Assembly: GCA_050693875.1 (NCBI GenBank)
Contig: JBOGWP010000155.1
Span: forward strand, 1-8,470
Direction of reading: 5' to 3'
Origin: JBOGWP01 sp050693875
GTDB taxonomy: Bacteria; Actinomycetota; CADDZG01; JAHWKV01; JBOGWP01
Length of the DNA: 8,470 nt
Shown one piece after another: positions 1 through 5,938 of this stretch. A model generated the notes under the pieces. It had not been told where the DNA came from and made no database searches. It worked only from the letters and a program-made list of their open reading frames with translations. Position numbers and translations under genes: made by a program. Positions within the stretch are counted from its first letter, which is position 1; each line of letters opens with the position of its first letter.

Positions 1-112
1 CTCGACCGGCTGCCCGAGCAAGCGCACCTGCCAGGATCCGCCGCTGTCGCTCATCGAGATGCGGCATGACCACGGCGCAGACCTTGGCCAGTGCCCCTTC
101 GGTGATCTCCAC
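1..112 (-). CDS. Transposase N-terminus, ISAzo13-like (partial, runs off left edge)
   Basis: Reading leftward from a GTG at 112-110 gives 37 codons beginning VEITEGALAKVCAVVMPHLD and continuing ERQRRILAGALARAAGR. The segment PHLDERQRRILAGALARAAG resembles the start of ISAzo13-family transposases, where a 'LDERQRR...A.ARA.G.GG' stretch precedes a helix-turn-helix. That match is from memory of the family. The start is well bounded: an in-frame TAG lies at 124-122, so GTG 112 is the only common start codon available (no ATG or TTG lies between). A weak GGTAGG lies about 8 nt upstream. The rest of the protein, including any catalytic residues, lies outside the window, so integrity cannot be judged. 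The AT-rich stretch upstream (about 150-195) may hold the element's terminus, but no inverted repeat can be tested with one end only. Confidence 0.65.
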   Translation of the reverse strand, partial: MEITEGALAKVCAVVMPHLDERQRRILAGALARAAGR

Positions 113-199
113 ACACCGAGCCTACCGGATCACGACCGCTCACGCGCGGATTGTTCTGCGGAAACTCCTAACCGTTCAATTAACTTCCATCCAACAGGT
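113..199. other. Short AT-richer gap between transposase start and methyltransferase remnant
   Basis: About 87 nt separate the divergent transposase start and the methyltransferase remnant. Positions 150-195 are clearly AT-richer than the rest of the window. They contain a TTGTTC (151-156) and a TTCAATTAACTT stretch (175-186) that could be a weak promoter or the end of the insertion sequence. I cannot define the element boundary or a target duplication from one end. Confidence 0.3.
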
Positions 200-898
200 G
201 TGCACGGCCGCGATGCCTACGCCGGAGCGCTCGGCCGTTTCTACAGTTTCTACTTCAAGCGCCGGCCCTGGCGCGAGTCCTCGGCGGGCTCGTCTGGGCC
301 TCGGATTTCGGACCCATGTATCGAAGCCTCGGCGCCGTGCGCGACCTGCCCGCCGGGGGACCGGACGTCGCCCTGCGGCGCCGGCTCGCCTTCCGATGGC
401 TGGATCCGTCCAGGCGACTTCGCTACATCGGCGTCGACAGCTCCCCGTCGATGCTCGAGCGCGCGAGCCGCGTGGCGCGGCGCTGCGGGTTCTCCGGCGT
501 GGAGCTCCACCTCGCCGAGGCCAGGTCGATGCCGCTCCCCGACGGCGTTGCCGACGTCGGTCTCCTCTACAACGCCCTGCATTGCGTCCGAGATTCGGTC
601 GCGGTCCTCGACGAGGTGGTCCGTTGCCTCCGGCCGGGAGCGTGCTGCACTGCAGCATGCTGGTGCGCGGGGCCGTCGCCCGAGTCGACCGGCTCTTCGA
701 CGCGGACACCCAGAGCGCCATCATGGGCCCGGGAGGCACCGTCGAGGACCCGACGGGCTTGCTGCGGGCCCGTCTCACCCAGTCGAGGTCGGGCGCTTCG
801 GGGCTCGGGCGCTCTTACGGGGAAGGGTGGGCGGGGAGCACGCGGGAACGGAGCTACGGACCATCGCCGCCGGGGACCGGCATCGGCTTCACGCCTGA
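200..898 (+). pseudogene. Class I SAM-dependent methyltransferase, broken by multiple frameshifts
   Basis: Methyltransferase sequence runs through this stretch but jumps frame repeatedly. From a possible GTG at 200 the first frame reads DAYAGALGRFYSFYFKR. Near 261 it shifts to PALARVLGGLVWASDFGPMY, YIGVDSSPSMLERA (SAM-binding strand and loop) and LPDGVADVGLLYNALHCV (motif around the second acidic site). Near 636 it shifts to GSVLHCSMLVRGAVARVDRL, and near 785 to EVGRFGARALLRGRV, ending at a TGA at 896-898. Each of these three jumps fits loss of one base. The glycine-rich motif I around 364-400 also looks scrambled, as if one base were gained and one lost (PCGAG sits in another frame). The pieces are collinear and together match one protein of about 230 residues, so this was one gene. 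Neighbouring genes are intact, which favours real decay, but assembly or sequencing error is not excluded. The end overlaps the convergent glycosyltransferase by 45 nt. Confidence 0.75.
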
Positions 899-1963
899 TC
901 CGGTCAGCAACTCGTAGAGCCCCACGAGCCGGTGGATGTTGGCCTCGAAGGTGTACCTGGAGCGCACCGCGGCGACCCGCTCCCGCAGCGCCACGAGGTC
1001 GGCCGCTTCGAGCCGTGCCGGCAGATCGTCGAGGCCCTCGAGCGCAATCCCAACCCCCTCGTCCTCGACGAAGCGCGCCAGCGCCCGATGCCGGAGCGTC
1101 AGGACCGGAAGGCCGCATCCCAGGTACTCGAACAGCTTGTTCGGCAGCACGGTGTCGAGGTGCTCGCGGTTGAGCCCGTCGTTGAACCCCGCCCACCCCA
1201 GGTCGTAGCGGCCGAGCACGCCGAGCAGCCGATCGGGGGGGAGGCGGCGGTGAAGCCGAACCCCCGGCGCGAGGGTCCGGTATTCGGTCTGGGGACGTGA
1301 GGGATAGACGTCGAGGGCAAGACCCCGCCGGGCGACCGCGGCGAAGATCTCCCGCAGGTCGTAGTGACCGCCGTTCGTGGAGAGCGTCCCCTGGTAGACG
1401 AGCCGATACGGTGCCTGGTGACCCCGACGCCGGACGGCGGGAACCAGAGTGGGGAGGTCGCGGGCGAGCGCGTAGTTCGGGAACACCAGGGTCCGAGCCG
1501 GCAGCCGGTGACGAGCCTCGATCTCGGCCAGCAGTTCATCGGACACCGTCACGAGGGCATCGCACCCTTCCACCGCAAGCCTTTCGAGGGCGGCTGGGTC
1601 CGAGGGCTCCTCGAAGCCGTCCTCGTAGGGCGTGTGCCGCAGGCTCTGGAGGTCGTGCACGTCGTGGACGACGGGAATCGCCCCACCGGAGACCGACAAC
1701 GCCGCGACCGTCAGGGCATCGGGCAGGTTGTGGCAGTGGATGAGCGCGGGGCCGAAGTCCGCCACGATGCGGGACAGGTCCGGCTCGGGGTCGGTCAGCC
1801 GCCACCACGCGTCGAACAGATCGTCGCCCCGCCCGTACCACTCGCCGAGGGTCCGCCCCCGATAGGCGAACCCCACGCGGATCCCCGGCTGCGCCTGCCG
1901 AAGGGCCGCGGCGTATTTGAGCGTGCGGATGCAGGGTTGCTGCTGGACGAACAGAACCCGCAT
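854..1963 (-). CDS. GT-B fold glycosyltransferase (GT4-like)
   Basis: A 369-residue protein that probably transfers a sugar from a nucleotide donor to a growing glycan on the cytoplasmic face of the membrane. It starts MRVLFVQQQP, a typical GT-B N-terminal strand, though the usual glycine-rich loop is weak. HCHNLPD (76-82) and VVHDVHD (98-104) match the N-terminal domain of group 1 enzymes. The C-terminal domain carries FPN (161-163), YQGTLS (190-195) and LPNKLFEYLGCGLPVL (273-288), the donor-binding 'P.KL.EY...G.PV' variant seen in many GT4 relatives in place of a full EX7E motif. The length is normal for the family. Its ATG at 1963-1961 overlaps the acetyltransferase stop (TGATG), so the two genes are very likely cotranslated. 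The last 15 or so residues after YELL look like a non-conserved tail. They overlap the end of the methyltransferase remnant. Donor and acceptor cannot be told from sequence. Confidence 0.88.
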   Translation of the reverse strand: MRVLFVQQQPCIRTLKYAAALRQAQPGIRVGFAYRGRTLGEWYGRGDDLFDAWWRLTDPEPDLSRIVADFGPALIHCHNLPDALTVAALSVSGGAIPVVHDVHDLQSLRHTPYEDGFEEPSDPAALERLAVEGCDALVTVSDELLAEIEARHRLPARTLVFPNYALARDLPTLVPAVRRRGHQAPYRLVYQGTLSTNGGHYDLREIFAAVARRGLALDVYPSRPQTEYRTLAPGVRLHRRLPPDRLLGVLGRYDLGWAGFNDGLNREHLDTVLPNKLFEYLGCGLPVLTLRHRALARFVEDEGVGIALEGLDDLPARLEAADLVALRERVAAVRSRYTFEANIHRLVGLYELLTGSGVKPMPVPGGDGP

Positions 1964-2424
1964 CAGCGCCCGCCTCGGCGGTCCCGGATCACCTGCGCCG
2001 GGTTGCCGACCGCGATCGAGAAGGCCCCGAGATCCGTGGTGACGACGCTGCCGGCACCGACCACGCACCCTTCGCCCAGGGTGACGCCGGGCAGGATGCA
2101 CACCCCCATGCCGATCCAGCATCCCGGGCCGATCTCGACGGGCCTCGCCTTCCATCCCTGCTCGTGGATGGGCCGGGCATGGTCGTCCATCCAGTGGTTG
2201 GCGGTGTGGATCATCGTGTAGGGACCCACGATCGTGTCGCTTCCGACCGTCAGTCCCCCATACCCGTTCACGTAGCAGCCGTAGTTGAACCCGACGCGGT
2301 CCCCGAGCTCGATCTTGTTGCCGTTCAGCCACACGATCTGGTCGAGGTAGAAGCAGCCCTCACCGACACGTGCGGCGTCGCCGGGGCGGAACGGGATGAT
2401 CCGTTTGCTGGCTTCGGTGATCAT
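1963..2424 (-). CDS. Hexapeptide-repeat (left-handed beta-helix) O-acetyltransferase, WcaF/Maa-like
   Basis: A 153-residue acetyltransferase of the left-handed beta-helix superfamily, expected to be a cytosolic homotrimer using acetyl-CoA. Hexapeptide repeats run from about residue 37 to the end (IELGDRVGF, LTVGSDTIVG, VEIGPGCWIGMGVCILPG, VTLGEGCVVGAGSVVTTD), finishing with AVGNPAQVI, the usual end of sugar O-acetyltransferases. H77 in MIHTANHW is the likely catalytic base. The loop after it (about 78-92) is the usual excursion near the active site. The ATG at 2424 is preferred over one further upstream (2481) because GAGGAGG sits 9 nt before it and the extra 19 residues are basic and unlike the family. 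It is the first gene of a two-gene unit with the glycosyltransferase and diverges from the aminosugar genes. The acceptor is probably a sugar of the surface glycan, which is inference from context. Confidence 0.87.
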   Translation of the reverse strand: MITEASKRIIPFRPGDAARVGEGCFYLDQIVWLNGNKIELGDRVGFNYGCYVNGYGGLTVGSDTIVGPYTMIHTANHWMDDHARPIHEQGWKARPVEIGPGCWIGMGVCILPGVTLGEGCVVGAGSVVTTDLGAFSIAVGNPAQVIRDRRGGR

Positions 2425-2433
2425 CACTCGGGG

Positions 2434-2440
2434 CCTCCTC
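2434..2440 (-). promoter_or_regulatory. Strong ribosome binding site deciding the acetyltransferase start
   Basis: Read on the minus strand this is GAGGAGG, 9 nt before the ATG at 2424. It fixes that ATG as the start rather than the upstream ATG at 2481. Confidence 0.75.
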
Positions 2441-2468
2441 GGTTGCGTCCGGCGGGATTTCGCGGTTC

Positions 2469-2489
2469 GATTCGGATTCAAGCGAATCC
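2469..2489. repeat. Palindrome in the divergent intergenic region, possible operator
   Basis: GGATTC (2474-2479) and GAATCC (2484-2489) form a perfect 6-bp inverted repeat around AAGC. An extra GATTC half-site lies directly upstream (2469-2473). It sits between the divergent acetyltransferase (start 2424) and dehydrogenase fusion (start about 2543). On the minus strand it overlaps a TTGAAT that could be a -35 box. It could be a transcription factor site serving both units. No convincing -10 boxes were seen, so function is unproven. Confidence 0.35.
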
Positions 2490-2530
2490 CGGCCGCCGTT
2501 GGGGCGACGGCAGCGGGAATCTACCGGACC

Positions 2531-2541
2531 GAGGGGGGAGG
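2531..2541 (+). promoter_or_regulatory. Purine-rich ribosome binding site before a TTG start
   Basis: The purine run GAGGGGGGAGG lies immediately before the TTG at 2543. Its GAGGGG portion (2531-2536) is spaced 6 nt from the start. This is the main reason for choosing TTG 2543 over the ATG at 2396, which would run the gene through the neighbouring divergent gene's start and its ribosome binding site. Confidence 0.55.
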
Positions 2542-2542
2542 C

Positions 2543-4171
2543 TTGGCACCGTCCGCCGATCGCGGTTGGCCGGCTAACGACGGGGCACCGGGCTCCGGCC
2601 CGATCGCGGTCGTGGGCTGCGGTCCCTGGGGGCTCAATCACGTGCGGGTCTGGAAGGACCTCGGGCTGCTCGGTGCGGTGTGCGAGACCGACGCGGCCCG
2701 GCTCGCTGCTGTCCGCTCTGCATGCCGGGACATCATCGCCACGCAGGACCTCCGAGAGATCCTCGCCGCGCCGTCGATCCAGGGCGTCGTCATCGCCACG
2801 CCCGCGCCGACCCACGCCGCGCTGGCACTTGCCGCCCTCGAGGCCGGGAAGGACGTGCTGGTCGAGAAGCCGCTGGCGCTCACGCTCGGGGACGGGCGCC
2901 TGCTCGCCGACACGGCCGCCCGGCTCGGTCGCATCCTCATGGTGGGCCACGTCCTCGAGTACCACCCGGCCGCCCGGGAGCTGCACCGTCTGGTCCGAGA
3001 GGGCGAGCTGGGCGAGCTCCGGTACGTCTCGTCGAATCGCCTGAACCTCGGCCGCATCCGCTCCGAGGAGAGCTCGCTGTGGAGCTTCGCCCCCCACGAC
3101 ATCGCCCTGATCCTGCGGCTCGTCGGCGAGATGCCCCAGGCCGTCTCCTGCCACGGCGCCGCCTACCTGAGGCAGGGCGTCGCCGACGTCACACTCACGG
3201 CATTGCAATTCGCGAACGGCGTGCTGGGCCATCTGTTCGTGAGCTGGCTGCAACCGCAGAAGGAGCAGCGCACGGTGGTGGTCGGGGGGCGCCAGATGGT
3301 CGTCTTCGACGACACCCGACCGTGGGAGGAGAAGCTAATGCGCTACCCCCACCGGGTCGAGATTGTGGGCAACGCCGGCGTGGTGCGCCGCGCGGAGGGC
3401 GTCCCGGTTGCCCTCGAGCGCATCGAGCCGCTCAGGAGCGAGTGTGAGGAGTTCATCGGCTGCATCCAGACGCGCCGCCGCCCGCTGAGCGACGCCGAGA
3501 GCGGCGTGCGGGTCCTCCGGGTGCTCGAGGCGGCGGAGGCCTCCCTGGAGGCCGGGGGCGCCGTCCGTCCGATGGATGCACCGTTCCTCGAGCCTGCCGA
3601 GGCCGGCGCCTTCGTCCACCCAACCGCCGTCGTCGATCCGGGGGCAGAGATCGGGGAGGAGACGCAGATCTGGCACTTCGGCCATGTGATGCCGGGGGCC
3701 TTGATTGGGACGGGCTGCGTACTCGGTCAGAACGTCTTCGTCGCCTCGGGGGTGCTCATCGGCGACGGCGTCCGGATCCAGAACAACGTGTCGGTCTACG
3801 AGGGGGTCGAGCTCGAGGACGACGTCTTCGTGGGCCCCTCGGCAACGTTCACGAACGTGCTTCGGCCCCGGGCCGCGATCGACCGGCGGGACCAGTTCCT
3901 CAAGACCATCGTGCGGCGCGGGGCGACGCTGGCCGCCAATTGCACCGTGGTGGCCGGCGTTGAAATCGGCCGCTACGCCTTCGTCGCCGCCGGAGCAGTC
4001 GTCACCCGGAACGTGCCCGATCACGCGCTCGTCGCCGGCGTCCCGGCACGCATGGTGGGGTGGGTCTGCGAGTGCGGTGGGCCGGTGCGAGTCGACCAGC
4101 CGCCCGTCGCCTGCGCCGCCTGCTCCCGGCCCTACCGGGTCATCCCGGGCGGGGGCATCGAGCCGGCGTGA
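2543..4171 (+). CDS. Fused nucleotide-sugar 3-dehydrogenase (Gfo/Idh/MocA) and hexapeptide N-acetyltransferase (WbpB/WlbA + WbpD/WlbB type)
   Basis: A 542-residue two-domain enzyme from the chosen TTG start. Residues 20-345 are a Gfo/Idh/MocA oxidoreductase: IAVVGCGPWGLNHVRVW (21-37) binds NAD, VEKPLALT (107-114) carries the catalytic-region Lys109, and SFAPHDIALI holds the His185/Asp186 pair. Residues 356-505 are a left-handed beta-helix acyltransferase with QNNVSVYEGVELEDDVFVGP (413-432) and FTNVLRPRA, a signature of the WbpD/WlbB family, ending in VAGVPARMVGWV. By family knowledge the first domain oxidises C3 of UDP-GlcNAc-uronate and the second acetylates the 3-amine made by the partner aminotransferase, whose gene overlaps by 4 nt (GTGA). 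In the characterised Wbp and Wlb systems these are separate proteins. A tail with C509, C511, C524 and C527 looks like a small zinc-binding knuckle. A start at ATG 2396 would add 49 non-conserved residues. Substrate assignment is by homology; a dTDP-sugar route is less likely given the dehydrogenase type. Confidence 0.88.
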   Translation: MAPSADRGWPANDGAPGSGPIAVVGCGPWGLNHVRVWKDLGLLGAVCETDAARLAAVRSACRDIIATQDLREILAAPSIQGVVIATPAPTHAALALAALEAGKDVLVEKPLALTLGDGRLLADTAARLGRILMVGHVLEYHPAARELHRLVREGELGELRYVSSNRLNLGRIRSEESSLWSFAPHDIALILRLVGEMPQAVSCHGAAYLRQGVADVTLTALQFANGVLGHLFVSWLQPQKEQRTVVVGGRQMVVFDDTRPWEEKLMRYPHRVEIVGNAGVVRRAEGVPVALERIEPLRSECEEFIGCIQTRRRPLSDAESGVRVLRVLEAAEASLEAGGAVRPMDAPFLEPAEAGAFVHPTAVVDPGAEIGEETQIWHFGHVMPGALIGTGCVLGQNVFVASGVLIGDGVRIQNNVSVYEGVELEDDVFVGPSATFTNVLRPRAAIDRRDQFLKTIVRRGATLAANCTVVAGVEIGRYAFVAAGAVVTRNVPDHALVAGVPARMVGWVCECGGPVRVDQPPVACAACSRPYRVIPGGGIEPA

Positions 4172-5331
4172 CGGAGCGCGCGACGCCGCGGGTCCCGTTC
4201 TGCGACCTGCGGCGACAGGCGGAGAACCTGCACGACGACCTGCTCGACGCCGCCCGGCGAGTTCTCCGATCGGGACGCTATATCGCGGGCCCCGAGGTCG
4301 CCGCGTTCGAGCAGGCGGCCGCGCAGTATCTCGGGGCTTCTGCGGCCGTGGGCGTGGCCTCGGGGACGGATGCGCTCATGCTGGCCCTTCGGGCGGCGGG
4401 AGTCGCCCCCGGGGACCTTGTCCTGACGAGCCCGTTCACGTTCTTCGCCACGGCCAGCGCGATCCTCGCCTGCGGAGCGCTGCCGGTGTTCGCGGACATC
4501 GATCCGCACACGTTCAACCTCGACCCGGCGCAGGTCGCCGCCGCACTCGAAGGACGCTCCGCGCCGCTCCGCAGGCTCGGCATCGATCCCGGAACGATCC
4601 GCGCCCTGATCCCGGTCCACCTCTACGGCCGCGCCGCCCCGATGGCCGAGCTGGTCGAGATCGCCGCCCAGCACCACCTCAGGGTCATCGAGGACGCCGC
4701 CCAGGCCATGGGGACGAGAGCAGGCGAGCAAGCCGCCGGCACGTGGGGTGCTGCGGCGTGCTTCAGCTTCTTCCCGTCGAAGAACCTCGGGGGCTACGGC
4801 GATGGGGGGCTGGTCGTGACGAACGATCCCGCCCTGGCCCGGCGGGTTCGCCTCCTCGCTCGCCATGGGGCCGTTCGCCCGCACGAGCACCTCATTGCCG
4901 GTACCAACAGCCGGCTGGACGAGCTGCAGGCGGCCCTGCTCTCGGTCAAGCTCCGGCGGCTCGACGCGTGGATCGAGGCACGGCGCCGAATCGCCGCGGC
5001 GTACCACGAAGGCCTTCGGGGCGCAAACGGCGTGACGCTGCCCGAGCCCGACCCGGGGTACGCCTATCACCAGTACACGGTCCGGGTGCCGGGAGGCCGG
5101 CGGGACACGATCCGCCGGAAGCTCCGCCAGCGCGGGATCGAGACCGCGATCTACTATCCGACTCCCCTGCATATGCAGCCCGCGCTGGCATCGTTGGGGT
5201 ACGAGGCCGGATCGTTCCCGGCGGCCGAGGCCGCCGCCGCCGAGGTCCTCTCGCTGCCGATGTTCCCGGAGCTTCGGGCCGACGAGATCGAGGAGGTCGT
5301 CTCGACCCTGCGCTCGTCGCAGGCGCGCTGA
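4168..5331 (+). CDS. DegT/DnrJ/EryC1 sugar aminotransferase (WbpE/WlbC type)
   Basis: A 387-residue PLP-dependent aminotransferase expected to convert the 3-keto nucleotide sugar made by the upstream enzyme into the 3-amino sugar, with glutamate as amino donor. Family landmarks are FCDLRRQ near the N-terminus, RYIAGPEVAAFE (37-48), the cofactor phosphate loop GVASGTDAL (62-70), FTFFATASAI (90-99), VIEDAAQAMG (173-182) with Asp176 contacting the pyridine nitrogen, FSFFPSKNLGGYGDGG with Schiff-base Lys205, and AGTNSRLDELQAALL (244-258). IETAIYYPTPLHMQPA (324-339) closes the active site. The length is normal. The GTG start at 4168 gives the GTGA overlap with the upstream stop, and the family's N-terminal motif begins about ten residues later. 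An ATG further upstream in frame (4060) lies inside the other gene and encodes unrelated sequence. No membrane or signal segment; cytosolic. Confidence 0.93.
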   Translation: MTERATPRVPFCDLRRQAENLHDDLLDAARRVLRSGRYIAGPEVAAFEQAAAQYLGASAAVGVASGTDALMLALRAAGVAPGDLVLTSPFTFFATASAILACGALPVFADIDPHTFNLDPAQVAAALEGRSAPLRRLGIDPGTIRALIPVHLYGRAAPMAELVEIAAQHHLRVIEDAAQAMGTRAGEQAAGTWGAAACFSFFPSKNLGGYGDGGLVVTNDPALARRVRLLARHGAVRPHEHLIAGTNSRLDELQAALLSVKLRRLDAWIEARRRIAAAYHEGLRGANGVTLPEPDPGYAYHQYTVRVPGGRRDTIRRKLRQRGIETAIYYPTPLHMQPALASLGYEAGSFPAAEAAAAEVLSLPMFPELRADEIEEVVSTLRSSQAR

Positions 5332-5347
5332 GCGCAGCCCGCCTGGG

Positions 5348-5375
5348 CAGGCTCGGCCCGATCAAGGCCGGCCTG
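5348..5375 (+). terminator. Candidate terminator hairpin after the aminotransferase
   Basis: CAGGCTCGGCC (5348-5358) pairs with GGCCGGCCTG (5366-5375) in a 10-bp stem with one bulged T and a 7-nt loop. It begins 16 nt after the aminotransferase stop. There is no T-run after it, so it is either a non-canonical terminator of the kind common in high-GC genomes or an mRNA-stabilising hairpin. Confidence 0.45.
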
Positions 5376-5401
5376 GGAGCGTAATCTTCGACCGGAGAAG
5401 C

Positions 5402-5923
5402 GTGGTCGCCCACCCGTCGGACGGCGGCCGGAGGATGTCCAGGGAACGCCAGGGCCGCGGGCAGCAAACCGCTCCCCGCCGGCGCCGCGTGCGCACCGGC
5501 CGGGAGCGGGATCGCGGCGCGCCCGTCCTCGTGGTCGAGATGGATCCCCTCGTCGCCTCGCTGATCGGATCGCAGCTCGAGCTGGCACGGGTGGGATCGG
5601 TGATCGCGTCCGGCGCCGCGGAGGGGCTCGAGGCCGTGGAACAAGGCCGTCAGCTGCGAGCAGCGATCATCGAGCTTCGCCTTCCCGAGCGCGACGGCTG
5701 GTGGCTCGTGGCGCGCATCCGCGAACTGGCGGCCGGCACGCCGATCGTGGTCATCACCGGCCTTGCCGATCCGCACGTGGTCGAGCGCGCCGCCGGCGCT
5801 CGGTGCGCGCTGCTCGTCAAGCCGTTCTCAGCCGGCGACCTGCTTCAAAAGCTCGCCGATGCGGCCCGCCTGATGGAGCGGCTGGGAACGCGCGTCGTGC
5901 CGGGGTTGCTCCTCGGAGCCTGA
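5402..5923 (+). CDS. Stand-alone response-regulator receiver domain, atypical (Glu at phospho-acceptor site)
   Basis: A 173-residue protein with one receiver domain (about 41-160) and no output domain. The fold is recognisable: PVLVVEMDPLVASLIGSQLE is strand 1 and helix 1, AAIIELRLPERDGWWL is strand 3 and its loop, TPIVVITGLAD carries the conserved Thr119, and CALLVKPF the conserved Lys140. The acidic pair, normally DD, is E46-M47 (followed by D48), and the phospho-acceptor Asp is Glu91. Such changes are known to mimic or abolish phosphorylation in other receivers, so it may act constitutively or through protein contacts. The first 39 residues are rich in arginine and look disordered. I used GTG 5402, which has GGAG 4 nt upstream; ATG 5435 is the alternative and has GGAGG with no spacing. 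It lies 70 nt after the aminotransferase behind a hairpin and ends 4 nt from the convergent scramblase gene. Its partner kinase is not in the window. Confidence 0.8.
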   Translation: MVAHPSDGGRRMSRERQGRGQQTAPRRRRVRTGRERDRGAPVLVVEMDPLVASLIGSQLELARVGSVIASGAAEGLEAVEQGRQLRAAIIELRLPERDGWWLVARIRELAAGTPIVVITGLADPHVVERAAGARCALLVKPFSAGDLLQKLADAARLMERLGTRVVPGLLLGA

Positions 5924-5938
5924 GGGCCTATCCCTCGG
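5920..5938. terminator. Hairpin spanning the two convergent stop codons
   Basis: GAGGG (5922-5926) and CCCTC (5932-5936) form a stem around a 5-nt loop, extended by a T-G wobble and a C-G pair to 5920-5938. It contains the receiver TGA (5921-5923) and the opposing scramblase TAG (5930-5928), so it could terminate either transcript. There is no T-run on either side, so the call is tentative. Confidence 0.35.

Noticed and set aside
59..898. Long open frame of 279 codons on the plus strand covering the whole left region
   Set aside because: Only its pieces near 200-261 and 785-898 resemble protein. The middle is an out-of-frame reading of the methyltransferase remnant, and the ATG at 59 lies inside the opposing transposase.
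1364..2221. 285-codon plus-strand frame opposite the glycosyltransferase and acetyltransferase
   Set aside because: It is antisense to two well-supported genes and has no recognisable motif; such frames are common in GC-rich DNA.
1964..2332. Upstream extension of the glycosyltransferase to an ATG at 2332
   Set aside because: The added residues are an out-of-frame reading of the acetyltransferase. The glycosyltransferase fold begins at MRVLFVQ, with a TGATG coupling at 1963.
2396..2542. N-terminal extension of the dehydrogenase fusion to ATG 2396
   Set aside because: It overlaps the start and ribosome binding site of the divergent acetyltransferase and encodes non-conserved sequence. TTG 2543 has a good upstream purine tract.
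3335..4024. 229-codon minus-strand frame opposite the hexapeptide domain
   Set aside because: Antisense to a clear WbpD-like domain, and its His, Asp and Gly-rich composition reflects the complementary codons.
4132..5172. 346-codon minus-strand frame opposite the aminotransferase
   Set aside because: Antisense to a gene with all its catalytic motifs; no domain is recognisable in it.
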